This document shows, one piece after another, positions 11,437 to 21,266 of a stretch of 64,000 nucleotides of DNA. Where the stretch lies: contig JAGVRJ010000003.1 of the NCBI GenBank assembly GCA_019059635.1, positions 2,356,001-2,420,000 of the forward strand, in the 5' to 3' direction. Within the stretch, counting starts at the first letter, position 1, and the number at the start of each line of letters is the position of its first letter. Both the position numbers and the translations under genes were made by a program. The stretch is from Proales similis. Taxonomy: Eukaryota; Rotifera; Eurotatoria; Ploima; Proalidae. Under the pieces are notes generated by a model. The model was not told the DNA's origin. It searched no databases and saw nothing but the letters and a program-made list of their open reading frames with translations.

Positions 11437-12672
11437 TCATCGAGTTGATAATCTCCAGATCGCAAGCGACCTTTCAATCGAATCGCTCGAACAGGCTGCT
11501 ATCTTTCCTTGAGCATATCGTAGCATGGTTCGAGTCTTTGACTCAAAGGGCGAGAACGACTTCAGATACTGAAAGCCACTATCTCGACTGTACACTGCAA
11601 TCGAGCCATTATTCAGGCCGATAAAGAGATCGCCGTTGGGCATTTCTAGAATGGACCACGCAGATTGCGAGGTCGGCATAATGCTGTTGAGCGAATAGTT
11701 GTCACCGTTCCATATCTTGCAGTCAGGCTCGAAAGCACATGTGACTATATTGCCGTTCGATAGCAATGAAATGGTTGTCACGTAATTGGAATGCGGCACG
11801 AACGAGTGCAAATGAGAGAGGCTGGGCACTGAAAATACTCGGAGATTAAATAGATCGTCGCTTGAAATTATTCGATCTCCAGAGTCTAGGGTGACTATGT
11901 TGCGGATGTAGTAATTATGAACGTCGTTCTGGGCTACGATCGATAAGTCGTCCGTTCGCAGAAGAGCCAGCTTTCCAAGCAAAGTGCCAGCCACTAGGAA
12001 ATCGTGATTGAATATCTCGAGAGCTGTAACTAACGAGAGAAGATCTGGGCTGTCGATAAACTGCGTGTAAGAAGGTTGACGCCACAATCTAACCCGATGA
12101 GAAGATTGGCCGGCAGCGATGTCTCCGTTCGGTAAACACACAAGTGAAATTAGCTCGGTGCTGTCTACTTGCAGCTGCTGCTTTACTGCCAGTGTGTTTG
12201 GATCATGGATAGCAATGTAAGAATCGTAGCCTGCCACGACAATGTCACCTGTGTTGAGCAAACAAATTTTGATCAAATTCTCAACAACCCGCGAAGTGAC
12301 AATTGTTTGTGGCGGCAGCTCTCCCTCAGAACTGCGATCGCCTCTTCTTATCCAGATCTTTTGGCTGGCTGTGCTCGCCACGTTGCTTATCTGTTGCCGA
12401 TTGAATACAGAGAACAAAGCGCATTCGCCACTTGATCGTACAAGCGCCGCATTACAATTTCCGAGGCCTAAACAGTGGCCCAGGCAGCGTGCCAAAGGAA
12501 CGCGAATACTGCCAAGAAACGACTCGTCCGTTGGCTCGAACACGTACTCATTGTTAAGGACTTCTGCCACAAAGGTGTCAGCCCGAAACAGTTGTGAATG
12601 CACCACAAGTAAACTGGATAGTCCAAATGTCAGTCGGAGAAGAATTTCGAAATGCAAGAACATGCTCATCAT
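11437..12672 (-). CDS. secreted PAN/apple-like plus beta-propeller protein, copy 1
   Basis: A 411-aa single-exon protein. Residues 1-27 form a signal peptide (LLRLTFGLSSLLVVHSQ). A domain of about 80 residues follows with four Cys spaced C-x3-C-x4-C-x9-C (RCLGHCLGLGNCNAALV then GECALF), which resembles PAN/apple modules. Residues from about 130 to the end form WD40-like blades: repeated hydrophobic strands with turns such as NGDIAAG, LDSGDRIIS, LSNGNIVT and MPNGDLFIG, and a final SLAIWRL. A propeller outside the cell is unusual because most WD40 proteins are cytosolic. It is the first of four paralogues on the minus strand at 11.4-20.1 kb and is clearly diverged from the others. The function is unknown; binding of glycans or proteins is only an inference. 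Confidence 0.85.
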   Translation of the reverse strand: MMSMFLHFEILLRLTFGLSSLLVVHSQLFRADTFVAEVLNNEYVFEPTDESFLGSIRVPLARCLGHCLGLGNCNAALVRSSGECALFSVFNRQQISNVASTASQKIWIRRGDRSSEGELPPQTIVTSRVVENLIKICLLNTGDIVVAGYDSYIAIHDPNTLAVKQQLQVDSTELISLVCLPNGDIAAGQSSHRVRLWRQPSYTQFIDSPDLLSLVTALEIFNHDFLVAGTLLGKLALLRTDDLSIVAQNDVHNYYIRNIVTLDSGDRIISSDDLFNLRVFSVPSLSHLHSFVPHSNYVTTISLLSNGNIVTCAFEPDCKIWNGDNYSLNSIMPTSQSAWSILEMPNGDLFIGLNNGSIAVYSRDSGFQYLKSFSPFESKTRTMLRYAQGKIAACSSDSIERSLAIWRLSTR

Positions 12673-13675
12673 TTTCCAAGTGAATTCAGAGAACTACCGA
12701 ACTCAAATACGTAGAAAATTATTTAGCAGCTCGTAGAACAATAATCAGCTTTCGACTAATGGCTTTCAATCAGCCTGAAGACATTTCGCCGAACTCTCAT
12801 GTCACAGAGTCACTTGTTTTCGCTAAAATTGTTAAATCTTTCTGTGAATAAATCTACCGCTTGAGCAGCTTGAGCTCCGTTTTATTTCCTGAACCATTTA
12901 AACTCGCTCAATTATTGAGCGTTAGCTCCAAAATATCAACTAAATCTTAACCTCAGAGTTGTCTTAAAGGAGACTGGGGAGCGGAACTAAATTGGAATTC
13001 GCATACATTAGGCTTTAAACCATTTAACTCTGTTCATTTCCACCCAATGCGCCATTAGCGAGCTAATGTTTCCTGTTGCTTTCAGAGCTTCGCCATAGCA
13101 GCTTCAGCGCTCTTTAGAAAAAGCCTCACCTAAATCAAATCGATTTATAGCTTAAGTAGCCAAGAAAGGTTTCTATTTTTCCTTTTTACTATTTGCATAT
13201 TGTACGAGCATCTTAATTTCGCTGTTGGTCGGTTTCTGGTATTTAGATTTCCAATCTCTTGACGTGTTTTTAACGAGTTGTCAGATCTGAATAATCGTAA
13301 ACCCTAGCAAGATGTTAATTTGCTACAACCATCAAAGTGTTGAAATGTCCGCATTTTGTGAAAGTTGTTAAGTAAAAGGAACTAAAAATTCCAACTTGCC
13401 AGGTCTTAAAGAAATTTACTGCCTGAAATTCAAGATAACTTAATTTATTTTTGATCAAAATTTTCGTCGAGAAAAAGCCGTATTTAAGACACAAATTCAA
13501 AGAGACAAAGAAACAAATTGGATTTAACTAATCGAGTCAGATCAGGAACAGGCCATCGAATGGATTGTTTATCATCGCCCTCAGCTATCAAGAGTTTCAC
13601 TGTTTTACTCTTAGACTATATAATTGAATTTCTGCGTTCAACGGGTGTTTTATCTACTAGGTGGATTAAGGGCGA
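12673..13675. other. intergenic region between propeller copies 1 and 2
   Basis: About 1 kb, AT-rich, with no supported gene. It contains the promoter side of copy 1 and one degenerate copy of a dispersed repeat at about 13,011-13,098, described separately. Confidence 0.4.
13011..13098. repeat. degenerate about 80-bp repeat, copy A
   Basis: It shares the segments GGCTTTAAACC, GCGCCATTAGCGAGCTAATG and CTTCGCCATAG with diverged counterparts at about 15,020-15,103 and 15,285-15,350. The repeat lies upstream of propeller copies 1 and 2. It could be a duplicated promoter element or a remnant of a mobile element. Confidence 0.45.
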
Positions 13676-14902
13676 TCATCTGAAAATGACCAAAGAATTG
13701 GATGTTGTGTGACTGGCACAGCTCACAACTCGACCATTCGGTAGCTCTACAAATGATCGCACCAGTGACTCAAATGGTCGAAAGCTATCAATTAGTGAGT
13801 AGAACAAGCCATAGTCTTTGTATCTCTGTATGTTTCCGTCCTCAATTCCGACAAGCAAATCGGTATTTCGAAGCAGAGTTGCAGAATAAGAATGGTCTGG
13901 CGTGCTGAATGAGTTCCTTCCTCCGAACGAAGAGCCAGATCTGGTCAGTGTTTTGCATTCTGGTCCAGCGTTTGCTACACCGCAGATGACGAATATTCCC
14001 TGTGATGAGAGCAAAATTGAAGTTATAAAACCTCCATAAGCATGTATGCTTGATTTCGCGCTAATGGTTGGTATAGACCATGCCTTGATATGACCGCCTT
14101 CGGCAACTGAAACCAGTGTGCTGCCTTGGTCAATAATTAAGAAATCGCTGACAAAACCTGGATGGGCTGAATTAAACTGAGAATGAATCGCCAAATCGTT
14201 TTGGTTGACAATATATATCGATCCAGTCAGCGTGCCCACAGCCACATACGAATCAGAAATAAGCTCGAGAGCTGTTACTTCCGAGCCGAGGCTAGGGCTT
14301 TGACTGCTGGACTGGTAGTCTGGATGTTGCCATCGCTGCACTGTTTGCGAATTTGATCCGGCAATAATGTCGCCATTAGCCGGACAAACGACCGAATTGA
14401 TATTTGATCCGATCGAGTTCAGTTGTTTTTTAATCGCCAATGTATCTGTATTGTGAATCGCAGCATATGATCCACGACCGACTACGGCTATATCACCGCT
14501 TGGCATCAAGCACATGCTGAGCAAATGTTCTGCTTCGCGGGATATGACGATTGGCTTGAGTTTCAGTCCCTTTTCTAATACTTCATCGCCTCTTTTTATC
14601 CACATGGTCTGACTGCTGGTTCCAGGCGAGGAGCTGATCTGCTGTCTCTTGAATACTTTCAACAGAACGCAATCGTTCGCAGATCTGACTAGGACTGCGT
14701 TACACTCATCGAGACTCAAACAGTGGCTAAGACAACGATCCCGGGAAATCTGATGGCTGCCCAGGAAGGACTCGTCGGTTTCATCGAACGAGTACTGGCC
14801 GCTGATGACCTCCTTGACAAAAGAATCGCCTCGTTGCGTTAGTGAATGCACGCCGAGCGCCAACAATGATCCAAGAATGAGTAGCTTGGTCTCCATTTTC
14901 AT
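13676..14902 (-). CDS. secreted PAN/apple-like plus beta-propeller protein, copy 2
   Basis: A 408-aa single-exon protein with the same layout as copy 1. The signal peptide is METKLLILGSLLALGVHS. The four-Cys module contains RCLSHCLSLDECNAVLV followed by NDCVLL, and the propeller begins near LLSMCLMPSGDIAVVG and ends NSLVIFR. Compared with the other copies, several blades have drifted, for example VICGVANAGPECKT in place of the usual DCKIW/DCKVW blade. It is intact, with no stop or frameshift. It may be a functionally diverged member of the cluster. Confidence 0.82.
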   Translation of the reverse strand: MKMETKLLILGSLLALGVHSLTQRGDSFVKEVISGQYSFDETDESFLGSHQISRDRCLSHCLSLDECNAVLVRSANDCVLLKVFKRQQISSSPGTSSQTMWIKRGDEVLEKGLKLKPIVISREAEHLLSMCLMPSGDIAVVGRGSYAAIHNTDTLAIKKQLNSIGSNINSVVCPANGDIIAGSNSQTVQRWQHPDYQSSSQSPSLGSEVTALELISDSYVAVGTLTGSIYIVNQNDLAIHSQFNSAHPGFVSDFLIIDQGSTLVSVAEGGHIKAWSIPTISAKSSIHAYGGFITSILLSSQGIFVICGVANAGPECKTLTRSGSSFGGRNSFSTPDHSYSATLLRNTDLLVGIEDGNIQRYKDYGLFYSLIDSFRPFESLVRSFVELPNGRVVSCASHTTSNSLVIFR

Positions 14903-15686
14903 TTCTTCAATATTTTCTTAATTTCTTCTCGCCCTTCGTATGCTTCGCAGGCAGCTTTCTCTGGGTTAATAATTCTTGCACAAATTCTCAAAATTGAGAA
15001 ACTTACTCAAAGGCGACCAGGCTTTAAACCGTTCTGTATTTACCACCCGAAGCGGCATTAGAGATTTAATGCCTCTTTGGCCTTCAGAGATTCGTCATAG
15101 GAACGTCTACTTTTTTCGATCAACCAACTAAACAGCCGCCATGCTTTTGTCGTTGCCTTAATCTTTTTATTGCCAATTACCCGTTTCTTTCTTCGAACCT
15201 AGATTCCGAAACATTCAGCCGCCATCACGATCAGCTGCTAAAGGGATAAACAGACTTGTTCGGTATTTGATGGTAGAAACCTGGCGCGCCATGAAGCGCC
15301 ATTTGCGAGCTAATGTTTGCCCAAGCTAGTTTTCAGAACTTCGTCATAGGAACGAAAATGTTTTCAGGGAAAATGCCTATCCTAAACCCAAACGAATGTA
15401 GTCTAAGTAAGCCAAGTAGCCGAAAAATCGGTTCGTAGCTCCTTGGTTTAAGTTCAAAAAGATTGGCTTGGCAGTTTTTTTAAATGAGACTTTTTTGACC
15501 AAAAAGAAGATTCTGTGAAACCTCAAATGATTTTAACAAAGGTCCAACGAGCTCTGTGATTAATAATTCTTTTTGGATTTCTAGCTAAAATAAACGTTAA
15601 TTGATTAAGTTAAGGTTAAGAAATGTCGACTAGTTGGGAATGTTTCTCATTTTGAATTTCTATGGCAAGTCGGGCCATAGTGAGTT
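14903..15686. other. intergenic region between propeller copies 2 and 3
   Basis: No gene is visible. It includes two further copies of the degenerate repeat seen at 13.0 kb (about 15,020-15,103 and 15,285-15,350), the second less complete. Confidence 0.4.
15020..15350. repeat. degenerate about 80-bp repeat, copies B and C
   Basis: Copy B (about 15,020-15,103) carries GGCTTTAAACCG and TTCGTCATAGGAACG. Copy C (about 15,285-15,350) carries GCGCCATTTGCGAGCTAATG and TTCGTCATAGGAACG. Both align with 13,011-13,098, allowing many substitutions. Confidence 0.45.
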
Positions 15687-16880
15687 CTATCTGAAAATGA
15701 CGATTGATTCTGTCGCCGAATGGCTTGAACAAGCTGCCACTTTTCCGTTTGTCAGCTGAGCCATTCCCCGAATCTGCGTCTTAAGAGGAGAAAAGGCGTC
15801 GACTTGAATATAGGCTCCGTCTTTTTCTCTGTACCGGGCCACTGTTCCATCATATAAACCGAACAATATATCGCCGCCTCGAACGGGCAAAAGTGACCAA
15901 ACAGATTCAGAAGTTGGAATTGTGCTGTTGAAGGTGTAGCTCTCTCGGTTCCATACTTTGCAGTCAAGCGTCCAGTCGCAGCTGATTATGTTTTGATTGG
16001 GCAAGACCAATATGGCAGATATGAGGGTCGAATGGGCCTCAAAACTAGCCAGTATGGATAGATCGGGAATAGACCAAACTTTGAGAAAGTGATCATCAGA
16101 AGCGGATATCAATTTTGAGCCATCTTCTAAGGTCGCCATTTCTCGAATAAAGACTTTGTGAGCTTCAACTTTTTGAAAGATAATTGAAAGATTCTCGGGC
16201 TCCAATAAAAGAAGGTCTCCGTTTGATGTACCAACCGCAATATAAGAATCTGCAATCAAAGTCAACGCAATCGGTATCCCAGTTAGAGATGGACTTTCGA
16301 TTTTAGGCTCATAATCAGGATTACGCCATAGTCCAACTTTTAAGCTGCTTGATGAAGCCAAAATATCGCCCTTAGGAGTGCAAATAAGCGCTTCATTCCA
16401 GTCGACATCTGAATCCAGCTTTTTCTTTATCTCGAGATGATCGGAACCATGAATCGCAAGATAGAATTGGCTACCAGCGAACACAAGGTCTCCAGTGCTA
16501 AGCGAGCAAACACGAAACATGTGTTCGGCAGCAAATGATTTTACTATTGGCTTCAACTCCAGCCCTTCTTGTTCTGGTAGATCGCCTCTTCTGATCCACA
16601 TCGTCTGGCCAATGGCCCCGTCTTCACTCCTTATCTGTTCTCCGTTGAACACCTTAAACAGAACGCACTCATCTTGTCTGGGAACGAGGGCGGCGTTGCA
16701 GTCTTTCAGACTCAGACAGTAGCTTAGGCATTGTGAGATCGGCGCTCCAAAGCTGCCCAGATAAGTCTCATTGCTCACATCGAACAGGTATTCGCCGTCG
16801 AGCACCTCTCGAATAAAAGTATCTGCCTTGTGCATTTGTGCCAGCTTAAAGATGGCCGAAAATATCGCAATCAAGAGCAT
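15687..16880 (-). CDS. secreted PAN/apple-like plus beta-propeller protein, copy 3
   Basis: A 397-aa single-exon protein. I place the start at ATG 16880 (MLLIAIFSAIFKLAQ, a good signal peptide). The open frame extends upstream only through a non-ATG codon. The four-Cys module (QCLSYCLSLKDCNAALV, DECVLF) is followed by the propeller with SDDHFLKVWS and DCKVWN blades, ending SIVIFR. It is nearly identical to copy 4 (18,931-20,127) except in a block of about 100 residues (nt about 16,095-16,398) where the two differ strongly. Confidence 0.85.
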   Translation of the reverse strand: MLLIAIFSAIFKLAQMHKADTFIREVLDGEYLFDVSNETYLGSFGAPISQCLSYCLSLKDCNAALVPRQDECVLFKVFNGEQIRSEDGAIGQTMWIRRGDLPEQEGLELKPIVKSFAAEHMFRVCSLSTGDLVFAGSQFYLAIHGSDHLEIKKKLDSDVDWNEALICTPKGDILASSSSLKVGLWRNPDYEPKIESPSLTGIPIALTLIADSYIAVGTSNGDLLLLEPENLSIIFQKVEAHKVFIREMATLEDGSKLISASDDHFLKVWSIPDLSILASFEAHSTLISAILVLPNQNIISCDWTLDCKVWNRESYTFNSTIPTSESVWSLLPVRGGDILFGLYDGTVARYREKDGAYIQVDAFSPLKTQIRGMAQLTNGKVAACSSHSATESIVIFR

Positions 16881-17122
16881 TCTAAGCAAAATTGCAACTA
16901 ACAAGAAGCCACCAGAACTAAATTGTTTTATAAAAGCAAAAACTCGCAGCGTCTCTTTATTAATTCTGTTCAATTTTCTTCATATTTAATTTCCCTTTTC
17001 TTTCCACTTTGAGTTCTTGTTCTCTTGCGTAAATAAGATAAAAAAAGAACTGTTGAAGCAAGTCATTGAATGCCCAGCCCTTGAATTATTTGATTTCATG
17101 TTGACTTTGTATGTTACGCTGA

Positions 17123-18298
17123 TTAGGACAGAAAAAAGTAGCTGAGAGCTGAAGGAAACACGCGCCTCCAGAACCACTCGCTGTGCTGGCCGTCGTTATC
17201 GACCTGCTCCTTTATCGACTGAAACCCGTTCGCTTTGAGAATGCTAGTCATTTTTCTCATATCCGGCACCATGCTCTCGCTCTCTCGTCCGCCGCACACA
17301 AAGAAAAACTGTTGGTTTGAGAACTGGGCTTGAGTTTGCCGAGCCAGGTCGTAGATTTGGTTGCTGAACCAAAACGAGGGTGAGAACACACCTACTTTGC
17401 CGAATACGTCCTGACGAGTGATGCCGGCATAAAAAGACATCAATCCACCCAGCGAGCTTCCCGCGATCGCCGTGTTCGCCCGATCCGGCAGCGTGCGATA
17501 ATTTGCATCCATGTGCGGCTTGAGGCGTTCGAGCAAGAATTTCAGAAATAGATTCGCCTTGCCGCCGCCATAAGTCGGATTCGAATAAGGCGTGAGCTCG
17601 TCCATCCTGTGCACAGTGGTCTCTATTCCGACCACAATTGCGCTCTTTTGCTTTGAAAAGTAAAAACTCTCCAATGCTTCGTCTACGCCCCATTCTCCCG
17701 AAAAGCTGTAATAGGCATCGAACAGGTTCTGGCCATCGCTCATGTAAATGACCGGGTACCGAGCATTGGAGTTAAAATAGTCGGGCGGCAAGTAGAGCCA
17801 GATTCGCTTGCTGCTTTGAAACTCTGGATATGGGAACCGCGTGCTCATTATGAAAACATTGCCAGTGCTTGTGTGACCGCTTTTCATGTCATTCCAGTTT
17901 GATATGTGGTCTTGCGTCACTCTGGGCCCTGCAACAACAAGTGCTCGATTTGACATGAGACTTCCGTCAGAGTTTGATTCGCTCTCGTTCCAATAGCCCC
18001 GCGTGTATTTGTATTCAAAGTAGCCGAGAGGAATATCTGTCGACAGAGAATAGCGGCCTTGGCCCACTGCGGTCAGTTTATAGCTCGGATTTCCCGGCTG
18101 CCAGCCGTTAAAGCTTCCCGCCACATACATATCGTCATTCAACGGCGTATAGAACCTGGGTGTGCTTAGAACGTTAAATTGAACTGAGAAAGCCTCGGTC
18201 CGGCAAATCCCTTGAAAAACTGAGTTGATTGAACCTGAACGATCGGAGAATTACTGAGACTTACCGGCAAAAACGACCAAAATAAAAAGACTTGTCAT
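17123..18298 (-). CDS. secreted bacterial-type esterase with N-terminal carbohydrate-binding-like domain
   Basis: Two exons (18265-18298 and 17123-18219) with a 45-nt GT-AG intron give 376 aa. Exon 1 encodes the start of a signal peptide (MTSLFILVVFA). Residues about 20-110 form a beta-sandwich like those of CBM20/CBM48 proteins (MYVAGSFNGWQPG, YEYKYTRGYW-type strands). The rest is an alpha/beta hydrolase of the putative esterase family (Pfam PF00756): VIYMSDGQNLFD, GEWGVDEAL, the nucleophile elbow IAGSSLGG, and the likely catalytic His in DGQHSEWFWRRVFP. It probably hydrolyses an ester outside the cell; the substrate is unknown. The architecture is, to my knowledge, common in bacteria, so horizontal transfer is likely, but it now has a spliced signal-peptide exon. 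It sits between two propeller genes and a fragment of it recurs at 20.4 kb. Confidence 0.88.
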
Positions 18299-18930
18299 TT
18301 TTGGCAGGAAATTAAAAAATGAAATTCAAACCAACAGCCTTCAGAGCCAGGGAAAAAACAAATGACAGTTTCCCAAGAACCAACTCAACAAAGAGCGCTT
18401 GCTTTTCAAAATTATTTTTCATTGCAAAAGTAATAATACGCTGGGTGTGCCTCGTGCATTCATTTCACTCGCAGCTCAATATTTTTCATTAACAAGTAGT
18501 TAGGAATATGAGCCTCTCGGCTTCAGATTTTTGATATCTGATCATAATCAATCATGGCTTCAATTGATCTAAATTCTGGATTAAAAAGCTATTTGAACGA
18601 ACACGTTTAAAGCAAAAATGTCTTCTTTAAGACCAATTGCAAGTTGGCTTTAGCTTTTCTTGGAAGCCAAGAAATAAGCTCAAAGTTATAAACCTAAATC
18701 GTACAGCAATTAAGTTGCCACTGAATTGAAAAAAGCTCTTTTAATCAAAAAGTTCAAAAGGATTCCCAAAAAATGAATGCTAGAAAGAACTGACGAGCTT
18801 TGAGAGAAATTCCTCTGATTCCGATTAAAATCCAAACTAAATTGAAACTTGTTTATTTAATGTTTTGTTTTGAAATATCAAATGTGGGTGAGATCTAACA
18901 TTTTTGACTATGCCCAGGCCATAGTGAGTT
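18299..18930. other. intergenic region upstream of the esterase gene
   Basis: About 630 bp of AT-rich sequence with no gene. It holds the esterase promoter and the 3' flank of propeller copy 4. The duplication homology with copy 3 begins at about 18,913. Confidence 0.4.
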
Positions 18931-20127
18931 CTATCTGAAAATGACGATTGATTCTGTCGCCGAATGGCTTGAACAAGCTGCCACTTTTCCGTTTGTCAGC
19001 TGAACCATTGCTCGAATAAAGGATTTAAGAGGAGAAAAGGCGTCGACTTGAATAAAGGCTCCGTCTTGTTCTCTGTACCGGGCCACTGTTCCATCATCTA
19101 AACCGAACAATATATCGCCGCCTCGAACGGGCAAAAGTGACCAAACTGATTCAGAAGTTGGAATTGTGCTGTTGAAGGTGTAGCTCTTTCGGTTCCATAC
19201 TTTGCAGTCAAGCGTCCAGTCGCAGCTGATTATGTTTTGATTGGGCAAGACCAATATGGCAGATATGAGGGTCGAATGGGCCTCAAAACTAGCCAGTATG
19301 GATAGATCGGGAATCGACCAAACTTTGAGAAAGTGATCATCCGAGCCACATATCAATTTGGCACCATTATCAAAGCTCGCCATTTCTCGAATATACTTTC
19401 CATGAGCTTGAGTTTTTTGGATGACGATTGTGAGATTAGGAGCGTGCAACAAGCTAAGGCCTCCGTGAGAGGTTCCAACCGCAATATAAGAATCAGCAAT
19501 TGAAGTTAATGACGTCACTTGATGAGTGAATGAAGGACTTTCGAGGTTATGCTCATAATCCGGATGACGCCAAAGCCTAACTTTGCGGCTGCTTGAGCCT
19601 AAAGATAGAATATCGTCGTTGGGAGTGCAGCCAAGCACAACGTTCCAGTCGACATCTGAATCCAGCTTTTTCTTTATCTCGAGATGATCGGAACCATGAA
19701 TCGCAAGATAGAATTGGCTACCAGCGAACACAAGGTCTCCAGTGCTAAGCGAGCAAACACGAAACATGTGTTCGGCAGCAAATGATTTTACTATTGGCTT
19801 CAACTCCAGCCCTTCTTGTTCTGGTAAATTGCCTCTTCTGATCCACATCGTCTGGCCAATGGCCCCGTCTTCACTCCTTATCTGTTCTCCGTTGAACACC
19901 TTAAACAGAACGCACTCATCTTGTCTGGGAATTAGGGCGGCGTTGCAGTCTTTCAGACTCAGACAGTAGCTTAGGCATTGTGAGATCGGCGCTCCAAAGC
20001 TGCCCAGATAAGTCTCATTGCTCACATCGAACAGGTATTCGCCGTCGAGCACCTCTCGAACAAAAGTATCTGCCTTGTGCATTTGTGCCAGCTTAAAGAT
20101 GGCCGAAAATATCGCAATCAAGAGCAT
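18931..20127 (-). CDS. secreted PAN/apple-like plus beta-propeller protein, copy 4
   Basis: A 398-aa single-exon protein starting at ATG 20127 (MLLIAIFSAIFKLAQ signal peptide). The four-Cys module is almost identical to copy 3, as are the last 130 residues. The middle block (nt about 19,337-19,640) is diverged: it has GSSSRKVRLWRHPDYEH where copy 3 has SSSLKVGLWRNPDYEP. The near identity of the flanks, including intergenic DNA, shows a recent duplication or gene conversion with copy 3. Confidence 0.85.
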   Translation of the reverse strand: MLLIAIFSAIFKLAQMHKADTFVREVLDGEYLFDVSNETYLGSFGAPISQCLSYCLSLKDCNAALIPRQDECVLFKVFNGEQIRSEDGAIGQTMWIRRGNLPEQEGLELKPIVKSFAAEHMFRVCSLSTGDLVFAGSQFYLAIHGSDHLEIKKKLDSDVDWNVVLGCTPNDDILSLGSSSRKVRLWRHPDYEHNLESPSFTHQVTSLTSIADSYIAVGTSHGGLSLLHAPNLTIVIQKTQAHGKYIREMASFDNGAKLICGSDDHFLKVWSIPDLSILASFEAHSTLISAILVLPNQNIISCDWTLDCKVWNRKSYTFNSTIPTSESVWSLLPVRGGDILFGLDDGTVARYREQDGAFIQVDAFSPLKSFIRAMVQLTNGKVAACSSHSATESIVIFR

Positions 20128-21266
20128 TCTAAGCAAAATTGCAACTAACAAGAAGCCACCAGAACTCAATTGTTTTATAAAAGCAAAAATTCGCAGCGTC
20201 TCTTTATTAATTCTGTTCAATTTTCTTCATTTTTAATTTCCCTTTTTTTCTGTTATTTTCCCATTAAAAGCTTAGACAGCTAATAAGATAAAAAAAAACG
20301 AAAAACGATTGAAAGCCCAGCCCTTGAATTATTTAATTCTTCGTTGGCTTAGTGTTTCAATAAATTTCGATTAGGGCAGGGCAAAAAGTAGCTGATAGAA
20401 TGCAAGCCATTTTTCTCATTTCCGGCACCATGCTCTCGCTCTCTCGTCCGCCACACCCAAAGAAATGTTGTTTTGAGAACAGGGCTCGAGTTTGCAGATT
20501 CAGTTCGAAGATTTTATCGATCAACTTACACCTCGTTGGATTGGAAACTTAAGCCTTGCAGCAATAAAATTTTGTTTCTTACAGTCTGTTTGAAAGCACA
20601 TTGATCCTCTTGATCGTTATGCTGGTTTTATACTGGAGTGGTTTGGGTATTTCAATAAGAACTGGCTCAAATTTACTATTTGGCTATTTCGAATGTCGGT
20701 TTTGTTGGTTTAAAAGCACTTCGAATCAAAGAGGCTTTAAAAAGCTGTAAATAAGCGCCGCGGATTTGTTTCAGCAGATCTTAATTGAATTTGAGTATTC
20801 AAATAGAGAGGTGAATGAGAACACTTGTTATTCTTAGAAAGGTGAAAAAGCCGCCGACCGGTTACGTACGAAACGAGGCACTCGAGCAGGCGCACGAATT
20901 GTTTTCTAATTCTCATGGAAACTATCAGAGTAGAAAGCGCTGTGGTGTAATCTTAATCTCGTCTAGTCAGCCTCCGGCCGGTCTGAGTGTCAAAGTCTTC
21001 TAAATGTTAATGGTGCCATTAGACGCTTGATTGAGTCTAATTTGCTGATGAAGCCAACAAGAAATTTTTCGATCAAGAATTGGCAGAGACGGTGGAGGCG
21101 GAGAAGCGATTCATATAGAACGAAACGAGTTTAACACCGCGGAGGGTCCAAATCGGAAACAGTTTCCAACGTGCGACGTCGACTGAAGTAAAGTCAAAAC
21201 AGCAGCAGCGACAGCTGTAACAACAGCGACAAGTTAGAGAAGTGTGCCTGCAAGGCGCTAATTGAG
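20128..21266. other. intergenic region with duplication end
   Basis: The left part (20,128-20,515) is homologous to 16,881-17,345, the flank and 3' end of the esterase gene. After about 20,520 the sequence is unique. A 62-aa open frame at 20,815-21,003 has no recognisable domain and I do not call it a gene. Confidence 0.45.
20376..20515 (-). pseudogene. truncated copy of the esterase 3' end
   Basis: The sequence around 20,405-20,510 closely matches 17,250-17,345 inside the esterase (shared run CACCATGCTCTCGCTCTCTC). About 100 bp of the esterase C-terminus is deleted, there are small indels, and homology stops at about 20,515. The catalytic parts are missing, so this is a non-functional relic marking the end of the [esterase + propeller] duplication unit. 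Confidence 0.8.
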
